Source: Methanolobus sediminis (GTDB lineage Archaea > Halobacteriota > Methanosarcinia > Methanosarcinales > Methanosarcinaceae). Taken from it: a DNA stretch of 64,000 bases. Shown piece after piece: positions 56,993 to 64,000 of this stretch. The stretch spans positions 310,001-374,000 of the forward strand of contig NZ_CP133592.1 in the NCBI RefSeq assembly GCF_031312595.1, read 5' to 3'. The notes below the pieces were generated by a model that did no database searches, was not told the DNA's origin, and was given only the letters and a program-made list of their open reading frames with translations. Made by a program: the position numbers and the translations under genes. Each line of letters opens with the position of its first letter. Positions within the stretch are counted from its first letter, which is position 1.

Positions 56993-58185
56993 ACTCTATC
57001 TGTCCTTTCTTTGAGGTTCACCAGCCATACAGACTAAGATGGTTCTGGCCTGACCACAAGCAGGGTTTTGAACGTTATTTTGACGAGACTGTCAACAAAG
57101 AGATTTTCCGCAAGGTTGCAGGAAAATGCTACATTCCTGCAAACAGAACACTGCTTGAACTTGCTGACAACACAGACGGTTATTTCAGGGCAAGCATGTC
57201 CGTCACAGGTACCCTGCTCGAACAATGTATGGAATGGGGAGAAGATGTCCTTGAATTATTCAAAGACCTTGCGGAGACAGGATGTATTGAATTCATTGAT
57301 GAAACATGCTATCACTCCCTTGCGTCACTTTTTGAATCAAAGGACGAGTTCATGGACGAGGTCAAAGAACACCGGAACCTCATGTCAGAACTTATTGGTG
57401 TGAAGCCACGGATATTCAGGAACACAGAGATGCTATACAACAACAGTGTTGCCTACTTTGCCGCAAAACTCGGATATGACGCAATACTGACAGAAGGCAT
57501 TGAGACTATACTCCATGGAAGGTCGCCGGACCATGTCTACAAAGCAAGGCATTCAGACATTGCAGTTCTTCTACGTAACTATAAACTCAGTGACGATATA
57601 GGTTATCGTTTCTCATCAAGATGGTGGGAAGAATATCCATTAACAGCAAGCAAGTGGGCAGACTGGGCTTCCTGGAAGCACGGAGAGACCCTTAACATCT
57701 TCATGGATTACGAAACATTCGGTGAACACCAGTGGAAAGATACGGGAATATTCGAATTCCTGAAAGCATTGCCAGGTGAAGTAAAGGATAGGGGTATGCG
57801 TTTCCTTACACCTTCACAGACCATAGATGCATACAAACCTGTAGGTGAGATAGACGTAGGAGACTTTTCCACCGTTTCATGGGCTGATATTGAAAGAGAT
57901 ACCAGTGCCTGGCTTGGCAATGACATGCAGCGCCGCTGTTTTGAGGAAATGAAATTGCTTGAACCGTATGTCAGGAAAACGAATGACCCCGAACTGCTCA
58001 GGATATGGAAACATATGCTTACGTCCGACCACTATTACTATATGAGTACGAAATGGCTTGGTGACGGTGACGTGCATTCATATTTCAGCATTCATAACTC
58101 ACCATATGATGCAGCAGTAAATTTCATGGCAGCTCTTAATGATTTTAAGTCTCAGGTGTTCAGAACTCTTAACCTACCAGCATAA
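56989..58185 (+). CDS. GH57 alpha-amylase-type glycoside hydrolase
   Basis: 398 residues. FFEVHQPYRLRWFW (HQP motif), ETCYHSL, RNTEMLYN with the nucleophile Glu (near 145) and MDYETFGEHQW with the acid Asp (near 239) are all kept, so it should be active on alpha-1,4-glucan (amylase or 4-alpha-glucanotransferase type). Cytoplasmic, no signal peptide, so it acts on internal glycogen. ATG behind an AAAGGAGG site inside the end of the upstream GH57-like gene. Shares length and fold with that gene, hence a tandem duplicate. Confidence 0.9.
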   Translation: MNSICPFFEVHQPYRLRWFWPDHKQGFERYFDETVNKEIFRKVAGKCYIPANRTLLELADNTDGYFRASMSVTGTLLEQCMEWGEDVLELFKDLAETGCIEFIDETCYHSLASLFESKDEFMDEVKEHRNLMSELIGVKPRIFRNTEMLYNNSVAYFAAKLGYDAILTEGIETILHGRSPDHVYKARHSDIAVLLRNYKLSDDIGYRFSSRWWEEYPLTASKWADWASWKHGETLNIFMDYETFGEHQWKDTGIFEFLKALPGEVKDRGMRFLTPSQTIDAYKPVGEIDVGDFSTVSWADIERDTSAWLGNDMQRRCFEEMKLLEPYVRKTNDPELLRIWKHMLTSDHYYYMSTKWLGDGDVHSYFSIHNSPYDAAVNFMAALNDFKSQVFRTLNLPA

Positions 58186-58228
58186 TAATATATTGTGTAA
58201 TGTCATATGATTTATCTGGAGTTTATGT

Positions 58229-59038
58229 ATGGTAAGAGATCTTTACATGTTCTCAAGAGTGAACGAGGAAGCAGATGTTATCTGGTTCAAGGTTGCATAT
58301 GAGAACACAGTACATTCTGAGGCTGATATAACTTCTTTTTTTGCAGAGAAAGGACTTGATATTAGATTTGCATACCTGGATAGCTCAAAAGACCCGACAA
58401 AGGGCAAATATGTCATGTTCACGGAAGCTGAAAAAGGAAGAGATATCGAAAGTATTGCTGAAGAACTTGAAAGGATGGATGTAGTACACACGGTCAAATG
58501 GGGTTACTCAAAGAACCGGGCCATCCAGTCAGTGGATTTTCCACTGAGAATCCTGGGTCAAAGAGCCGTTCTTATAAGAGCAAAGACATTTGTGGATATA
58601 ATCAACATTATGAATGAGCAGGTTCCACAATCAGAAGGACTGCTCACTATCATCGGACTCCGAAATGGCGCCGGTGCTGCCGGATACATGAGGGAGATGT
58701 CAGAAATGAATGATGAAAACTTCCTTGACCTTCTGGGAGAGCTTTTTATGGCTGCCGGCTGGGGTAAAATAGAATATGACATCAATATTATCGAACTTAC
58801 CGGAAAGGTGCGGATAAAAGATTCTTTCATTGCCGAGGAAATTAGAGACAGTGATGTCCCTGTATGCACGTATATCAGTGCATTTCTTGCTGGATATATA
58901 TCAGAGTGCCTTAAAAAAGCAGTTCAGGTACGTGAATCCAGGTGTAAAAGTATGGGTAATGAAGACTGTGAGCATGTAATTTCGCCTGCTTCCTCAGGTG
59001 TGAAAATTGAGCACGTCCTCAGGGGAGAGTTACATTGA
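58229..59038 (+). CDS. V4R domain protein
   Basis: 269 residues. The C-terminal half is a V4R (4-vinyl reductase/hydrocarbon-binding) domain, shown by ESRCKSMGNEDCEHVI near residue 233-248 and by FLDLLGELFMAAGWG. The N-terminal 90 residues look like an ACT-like or ferredoxin-like ligand-binding fold. V4R domains bind small molecules or metals and often sit in archaeal signal proteins. Placed between GH57 and GH15 genes, it could sense a metabolite of glucan turnover. ATG with GGAGTT upstream; its TGA overlaps the next gene's TTG. Confidence 0.82.
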   Translation: MVRDLYMFSRVNEEADVIWFKVAYENTVHSEADITSFFAEKGLDIRFAYLDSSKDPTKGKYVMFTEAEKGRDIESIAEELERMDVVHTVKWGYSKNRAIQSVDFPLRILGQRAVLIRAKTFVDIINIMNEQVPQSEGLLTIIGLRNGAGAAGYMREMSEMNDENFLDLLGELFMAAGWGKIEYDINIIELTGKVRIKDSFIAEEIRDSDVPVCTYISAFLAGYISECLKKAVQVRESRCKSMGNEDCEHVISPASSGVKIEHVLRGELH

Positions 59039-61053
59039 TACGGCAACCTAATGCAATCCTCGGTAACGACCGATTGCTTGTTACAATGGGTAAGAAAGGT
59101 GAAATATTTGGGTTTTACTACCCTGGAAGAGATTTTGCTCAACATGTGGAAGACTCTCAATCATGTTTATACGATGGTAAAGGTCTCATCTGGTCTAATG
59201 CCCGTGAATGGGTTGCTGATCAAAAATACATCGAAAACACAAATGTGGTCAGTACAGAACTTACACATTCAAACGGTCTTAAAATGAACATACTCGATTA
59301 TGTTCATCCCAAACTGCCGGTATTGGTACGGAAATATAAAATAAGCTCTCAGAAAAAATTTACTGGTAAATTCTTCTATTACTCCAATTTCCAGGTTGGA
59401 GAAATGAAAAAGAAGAACTCTGCATTCTGTGATCATGATTCCGGGCTTGTGGCGCAGTACTGGAAGAACTATTACATCGGAATCAGCTCAACTCCCGTAT
59501 TCAAAGAATGGCAGATAGGAAAAGCAATGGACACAATATGGTGGACAAATGCCAAATATGATATGGAAGACGGAGAGCTACAGAAAAACAATGAAGATAT
59601 TGGTAACTTAAATTGTGCCATTGGATGGGACATTGATATTGATGCATCAAAAACAGCTGAATTCACAGTGTATATAGGTGCAGCCTCCAGACGACCTTCA
59701 CTATACAAGAGAATGAGGGAGATTCAGACGGAAACTCCTGAAAGCATATACAATGATGTGCAGGAAAAATGGATCAAATGGCTCTCCAGAAAAAAACTAC
59801 TGGAACTTCCTGATTATCTTGGTTTTGATACATTTAAGCAGGACATGCAAAAAGCATTCAACAGGTCATTATTAACACTTAGTTTGCTCAATGATCCCAG
59901 TAAAGGTTCGTTTGTAGCTGCTCCTGAATTCGATCATGAATTTGAAATGTGTGGAGGTTACGGATACTGCTGGAACAGAGACAGCGCAGAGATAGTGCTG
60001 TCACTGCTAAAGTCGGAATATCCGGAATATTGCTCGCGGTTCTTTAATTGGTGTAAAAACACCCAGATGCACGATGGTTCATGGTTCCAGCGTTACTGGC
60101 TTGACGGGAATACGGCACCTTCCTGGGGAAATTTTAGCTTTTCAACACAGATCGATGAAACTGGCAGCACCATATTTGCAATGGACCAGTACTATCGTAC
60201 ACTCCAACATCCTGTCAGGGAGGAGTTTCTTGATAGTGTATGGGCTACCGTGTTAAGTGCTGCTGAATATCTCATGAGGAGAACAGCTGAAGGTGTGCAC
60301 GATCCCTGTATATGCCTATGGGAAACACATACAGGAATCTTTACTTATACCAATGCTGCTATTTATGCCGGTCTTTTAGGCGCTGCCAACATGGCAATAG
60401 ACTATAATGAAAAAGGACTGGCTGACAGATGGACAGAAAGAGCTGAGTTCATCAAGAAAACCACCATTGAAAGATTCTGGCTTGATGAAGGATATTTTGC
60501 AAGGGGAATAACCAATGGACAGTTGGATACTGCAATTGATGCAAGTATCATAGGTACTTTTGTTCCTTTTGGAATGCTTGCACCTGAAGTTCCAAAAGAA
60601 AAAGAAATGATAAAATCCATCATTGAAAACATAGAGAAGCAGCTAAGGGTTCCGGTTAGTGATCATTTCGGTATCAAACGATATGTTGATGATAATTACA
60701 TTGAAGGGAATCCATGGATAGTTACAACCCTCTGGCTTTCAAAAGCAATGCTTGAAATGGCATTCATTATTGATCCTAACTTAGGGGAAACTGAGAACAG
60801 GGAACATAGGAAATTCACACATGATGCGTTAAAGTACATCCAGTGGTCACTCAAAGGAACAACTGGTGCTGGTATGCTTCCCGAACAGGTCAATAAGTAT
60901 ACAGGCCGTCCTGCATGGGCTATCCCGCTCTGCTGGAGCTGTGCACTTATGCTGGATAATATCCTCTTGCTTGATAAAATAGAAAGAAAACTAAACAGCT
61001 CAAAAGAGAGAGAGCACACTGGAATTACGCATGATATATTCAGATTATCATGA
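59035..61053 (+). CDS. GH15 glucoamylase-like glycoside hydrolase
   Basis: 672 residues: an N-terminal beta-sandwich domain (about 1-250) and an (alpha/alpha)6 barrel. GGYGYCWNRDSAEI (near 306-320), CLWETHTGIF with a candidate general acid Glu (near 428) and YIEGNPWIVTTLWL (near 555) are the GH15 glucoamylase pattern. It would release glucose from the non-reducing ends of alpha-glucan. No signal peptide, so it works in the cytoplasm. The start is a TTG in TTGA overlap with the V4R stop, behind AGGGGAGAG. The end overlaps the debranching gene by 23 bases. Confidence 0.9.
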   Translation: MIRQPNAILGNDRLLVTMGKKGEIFGFYYPGRDFAQHVEDSQSCLYDGKGLIWSNAREWVADQKYIENTNVVSTELTHSNGLKMNILDYVHPKLPVLVRKYKISSQKKFTGKFFYYSNFQVGEMKKKNSAFCDHDSGLVAQYWKNYYIGISSTPVFKEWQIGKAMDTIWWTNAKYDMEDGELQKNNEDIGNLNCAIGWDIDIDASKTAEFTVYIGAASRRPSLYKRMREIQTETPESIYNDVQEKWIKWLSRKKLLELPDYLGFDTFKQDMQKAFNRSLLTLSLLNDPSKGSFVAAPEFDHEFEMCGGYGYCWNRDSAEIVLSLLKSEYPEYCSRFFNWCKNTQMHDGSWFQRYWLDGNTAPSWGNFSFSTQIDETGSTIFAMDQYYRTLQHPVREEFLDSVWATVLSAAEYLMRRTAEGVHDPCICLWETHTGIFTYTNAAIYAGLLGAANMAIDYNEKGLADRWTERAEFIKKTTIERFWLDEGYFARGITNGQLDTAIDASIIGTFVPFGMLAPEVPKEKEMIKSIIENIEKQLRVPVSDHFGIKRYVDDNYIEGNPWIVTTLWLSKAMLEMAFIIDPNLGETENREHRKFTHDALKYIQWSLKGTTGAGMLPEQVNKYTGRPAWAIPLCWSCALMLDNILLLDKIERKLNSSKEREHTGITHDIFRLS

Positions 61054-62983
61054 AGGAACATCAAAGGAATGGCTGATCACTAACGGCCTTGGAGGATATG
61101 CATCTTCTACTGTGATAGGAACCAATACCCGAAAGTACCACGGACTTCTGGTTGCTTCCATGAATCCACCAGTAGAGAGAATGGTGCTGCTTTCTTCCCT
61201 TGATGAAGAACTATATACTGAAGATGGTGTTCACAAACTCGCGGTTCATAAATATCCGGGTGCAGTATATCCGAATGGTAACGAATACCTGAAAAGCTTC
61301 AGTGCTGAACCTTTACCGAAGTTTCTCTACAATTCTGGAGGGCTGATAATCAAGAAACATATTCTGATGGTAAATGGTGAGAACACCACCATTATAAAAT
61401 ATGATATTGAAAATCCTGGAAAAAAGAAGGCTTTTCTGAAGATTCTTCCTCTTGTCAACAGCAGGTCGATTCATCATCTTACCAAAGCTTCCGATATAAC
61501 CTTTTCTCAAGAAATTGCAGAAAATAGCATTCTAATAAAAGCTGCTTACCAGCAATTCAGCCTGATCTCGGACATGCTATACCAGACAGATGAACACTGG
61601 TACTATGATTTTGAATATGAGATGGAGCTTTCAAGAGGTTATCCTTATCATGAAGATAATTTCAATCCCGGTTTTTTTGAACTTGAAATAAATAATGAAC
61701 ACTGCTCATGTTTTGTGATCGCAAGCGCAGAATCCAATGAAAACTGGAAGAATGCAGACCTGCATGCAATAGATGAGCTAATACTCAGAGAAGAAAAAAG
61801 GATTCGTGACATTGAAACATCAAATGATAAAGATGATGTCTTTTTACAGAAACTGCTGATTGCGGGCGACTCTTTTATTGTTAACAGAAAGAGCACAGGT
61901 GCCAGGTCGATAATCGCCGGTTATCACTGGTTCGGTGACTGGGGAAGGGATACTATGATATCACTACCAGGTCTTACACTTGTAACCGGAAGGTTCGATG
62001 ATGCAAGGTCGATACTTTCCACTTTCGCGTCCAGTTGCAAAAACGGACTTATACCGAACCTCTTTCCTGAAAATCCGGCAGATTCACCTGTTTACAACAC
62101 AGTAGATGCTTCCCTGTGGTTCGTGCATGCGGCAGGTAAATACCTGGACTATACCGATGATCTGACATTTATTGAGAAGCTCTGGCCGACTATTATGGAT
62201 ATTGTAAATAACTATCGCAACGGAACTGACTATGGCATCAGGATGGATGATGATGGACTGATAGAACATGCCGGACAGCTCACATGGATGGATGCAAAAA
62301 TAGGAAACTGGGAAGTAACTCCAAGAAGAGGAAAAGCCTGTGAGATCAATGCCCTCTGGTACAATGCACTTGTCTATGCTGCAGATATGGGAGAAAAGCT
62401 TGGTAAGGATGTAGCGGGTCTTAGAAAAACTGCTGAGATCACGGCTGAAAGCTTCATGGAGAAATTCCATAATAATGAAAGGAACTGTCTTTATGACTGC
62501 ATCTCAGGTTATGGTGAAGACTGGAAAGATGCTTCCATAAGACCCAATCAGGTTTTTGCTGTATCTCTTACCCATACGATGCTGCCACATGAAATTGAAA
62601 AGGGAATTGTGGATATAATTAATGAAGAACTGCTTACTCCCTATGGACTACGGACACTCTCACCTGCTGATAGCAGATACATTGGATATTACAAAGGAAA
62701 TACTGAGGAAAGAGATGCAGCTTATCATACTGGTACCGTATGGCCATGGCTGCTTGGACCTTATATCACTGCATATGCCAGAGTCTACAAAGACAAAGCT
62801 GAAACCAAGGACAAGCTTAGAGATTTGCTGAAAGGAATTAAAAGGCACCTGGACACTGTGTGTATTGGCAGCATATCTGAGATATTTGATGGTGATAATC
62901 CTCATGAACCTGGCGGATGTATTTCACAGGCATGGAGTGTAGCTGAAATAATGCGTTGTTATGTTGAAAATATAAAGAAATAG
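61031..62983 (+). CDS. Glycogen debranching enzyme (amylo-alpha-1,6-glucosidase, GH133)
   Basis: 650 residues. The N-terminal ITNGLGGYASSTVIGTNTRKYHGLL is the hallmark of archaeal/bacterial glycogen debranching enzymes; GYHWFGDWGRDTMISLPGL (near 296-314) and HAGQLTWMDAK (near 414) are the catalytic-barrel motifs of GH133. It removes alpha-1,6 branch points of glycogen. ATG at 61031 inside the last codons of the GH15 gene, so the two enzymes are translated together. Cytoplasmic. With glycogen synthase, GT4, GH57 and GH15 it completes a synthesis and breakdown set; a phosphorylase is not seen. Confidence 0.92.
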   Translation: MIYSDYHEGTSKEWLITNGLGGYASSTVIGTNTRKYHGLLVASMNPPVERMVLLSSLDEELYTEDGVHKLAVHKYPGAVYPNGNEYLKSFSAEPLPKFLYNSGGLIIKKHILMVNGENTTIIKYDIENPGKKKAFLKILPLVNSRSIHHLTKASDITFSQEIAENSILIKAAYQQFSLISDMLYQTDEHWYYDFEYEMELSRGYPYHEDNFNPGFFELEINNEHCSCFVIASAESNENWKNADLHAIDELILREEKRIRDIETSNDKDDVFLQKLLIAGDSFIVNRKSTGARSIIAGYHWFGDWGRDTMISLPGLTLVTGRFDDARSILSTFASSCKNGLIPNLFPENPADSPVYNTVDASLWFVHAAGKYLDYTDDLTFIEKLWPTIMDIVNNYRNGTDYGIRMDDDGLIEHAGQLTWMDAKIGNWEVTPRRGKACEINALWYNALVYAADMGEKLGKDVAGLRKTAEITAESFMEKFHNNERNCLYDCISGYGEDWKDASIRPNQVFAVSLTHTMLPHEIEKGIVDIINEELLTPYGLRTLSPADSRYIGYYKGNTEERDAAYHTGTVWPWLLGPYITAYARVYKDKAETKDKLRDLLKGIKRHLDTVCIGSISEIFDGDNPHEPGGCISQAWSVAEIMRCYVENIKK

Positions 62984-63011
62984 AGATTAGGTTAATATAT
63001 TATTTTAAGGA

Positions 63012-63089
63012 TTTCACACGCAATCTTTAAGAAAGTTTAAATTCATTTTAACATGTAATTTTGGGTTTTATTACAAAAAGCGTGTGGGA
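63012..63089 (+). promoter_or_regulatory. Inverted repeat able to mask the ribosome site of the second GT4 gene
   Basis: TTTCACACGC can pair over ten positions, two of them G-U wobbles, with GCGTGTGGGA at 63080-63089, which carries the ribosome site (GTGTGGGA) before the ATG at 63093. The arms are about 58 bases apart. Pairing would close the site, opening could switch translation on. Confidence 0.35.
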
Positions 63090-63092
63090 ATT

Positions 63093-64000
63093 ATGGAATC
63101 AATGAGAATTGCTATGTTCTCATGGGAGAGCCTTCACTCGGCGAAGGTCGGCGGACTGGCACCCCATGTGACTGAGTTATCAGAGCAGCTTGCTAAATTA
63201 GGACATGAAGTCCATATATTTACTCGAAGTGCCTGGTATCGGGATTACGATGAAATAAATGGTGTTCATTATCAAAGATGTAGCTTTGATGAATCCGGGG
63301 ACATAATAGCCCAGATGAACAAGATGTGCGATGCGATGTATTCGCGTTTCATTCAGGTTTCAAAGGATTTCGGGGATTTTGATGTGATCCACGGCCATGA
63401 CTGGCACCCGGTAAATGTATTGAACCGTATCAAATACGAGCTTGGAAAACAGTATGTAATGACATACCATAGTACTGAATGGGGAAGGAACGGAAATGTC
63501 CATGTAAACTCCCCTACAGCCCTTGATGTTTCCCATAGGGAATGGCTGGGAGGGTATGATAGCTCACAGGTAATCATTACTTCGGATAATTTCAAAAAAG
63601 AAGTTCAGGATCTCTATAGTATTCCTGATTACAAAATATCTGTAATCCCAAACGGCATTTCCCCTGGTAAAATGGAGAAAGATGTTGATGCAGGCTCTAT
63701 CAAGAAAGAATATGGCATTCATCCTTACTCTCCGGTCATACTTTTCACAGGTAGAATGCACTACCAGAAAGGTCCGGATATGCTGGTCAGAGCCATCCCT
63801 AAAGTGCTTGATGGGAATAACTGGGGTGCTCACTTCGTATTCATCGGAGAAGGTGAGATGAGGCCATATTGCCAGAATCTTGCAAATGACCTGAACATAG
63901 GTAATTCATGTCATTTCCTGGGCTACTCATCCGATGATGTTCTTAAAGACTGGACTAATGCATGTGATATGACCTGTGTACCGAGCAGGAACGAACCTTT
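63093..64000 (+). CDS. GT4 glycosyltransferase (partial, truncated by the window end)
   Basis: At least 302 residues are visible; the C-terminal part lies outside. Starts MESMRIAMFSWESLHSAKVGGLAPHV and continues HDWHPVNVLNR, MTYHSTEWGRNGN, LFTGRMHYQKGPDM and PSRNEP at the very end, nearly the same as the gene at 51929-53110. So it is a second copy of the GGLAPH-type GT4 glycogen synthase-like enzyme. ATG at 63093 after GTGTGGGAA. It is preceded by 109 bases without a gene and with a possible regulatory stem. Confidence 0.88.
   Translation, partial: MESMRIAMFSWESLHSAKVGGLAPHVTELSEQLAKLGHEVHIFTRSAWYRDYDEINGVHYQRCSFDESGDIIAQMNKMCDAMYSRFIQVSKDFGDFDVIHGHDWHPVNVLNRIKYELGKQYVMTYHSTEWGRNGNVHVNSPTALDVSHREWLGGYDSSQVIITSDNFKKEVQDLYSIPDYKISVIPNGISPGKMEKDVDAGSIKKEYGIHPYSPVILFTGRMHYQKGPDMLVRAIPKVLDGNNWGAHFVFIGEGEMRPYCQNLANDLNIGNSCHFLGYSSDDVLKDWTNACDMTCVPSRNEP

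Overview
The window comes from a methanogenic archaeon, most likely a methylotrophic member of the Methanosarcinales (Methanosarcinaceae such as Methanolobus or Methanococcoides relatives). The reasons are an archaeosortase with a PEF-CTERM substrate, archaeal-type leuA/cimA-ilvB-ilvN-ilvC and thiC genes, DUF1616, DUF432 and DUF354 family proteins, archaeal TATA boxes instead of sigma-factor promoters, and a GT3-type glycogen synthase. No rRNA, tRNA, CRISPR array or insertion sequence was seen. The assignment rests on remembered protein families, not on a database search.

Layout. (1) 1-19.3 kb is a surface-polysaccharide island, very AT-rich in its left half, with two Wzx-type flippases, several GT2 and GT4 glycosyltransferases, a pyruvyl transferase, an N-acetyl-sugar amidotransferase and then a 12-gene leftward gene train (19.2 to 8.1 kb): deacetylase-like, FemAB-like, DUF354, DegT aminotransferase, hexapeptide acyltransferase, GNAT, PIG-L deacetylase, WbqC, GT2, GT-C-like membrane protein and two GT4. 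(2) 19.4-24.9 kb is an archaeosortase locus: archaeosortase (ArtC-like), a two-TM protein, an M48-like protein that has lost its HExxH motif, a 905-residue DUF1616 surface protein and a small PEF-CTERM secreted protein. Together (1) and (2) resemble the bacterial exosortase/EPS loci. (3) 25.0-38.5 kb is housekeeping: M42 aminopeptidase, branched-chain amino acid operon, nitroreductase, topoisomerase I, a tandem pair of unknown lipid-facing proteins, ThiC and a peroxiredoxin. (4) 38.7-48.9 kb holds a decayed histidine kinase, MarC, a Na,K-ATPase-like P-type pump, MscS, a CNNM/DUF21 protein and a large cytoplasmic hybrid histidine kinase. (5) 49.1-64 kb is a long rightward alpha-glucan cluster: glycogen synthase, GalT-like transferase, GT4, CorA, DUF432, MscS, two GH57 paralogues (one lacking its catalytic acid), a V4R sensor-like protein, GH15, GH133 debranching enzyme and a second GT4 that runs off the window.

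How the parts work together (inference). Region 1 builds and exports a modified surface glycan containing amino or acylated sugars; region 2 probably processes and anchors secreted PEF-CTERM proteins in the same envelope. Region 5 makes and breaks down glycogen-like alpha-glucan, and the interleaved ion and osmotic channels (CorA, two MscS, DUF432, P-type ATPase nearby) suggest that reserve metabolism and osmotic/ion state are co-regulated. The points most worth a second look are the archaeosortase/EPS super-locus with its pseudoprotease, the AUU or frameshifted start of the leuA/cimA gene, two candidate structured RNAs sharing a GGAGGTAGT motif, and the active/degenerate GH57 pair next to a V4R protein.
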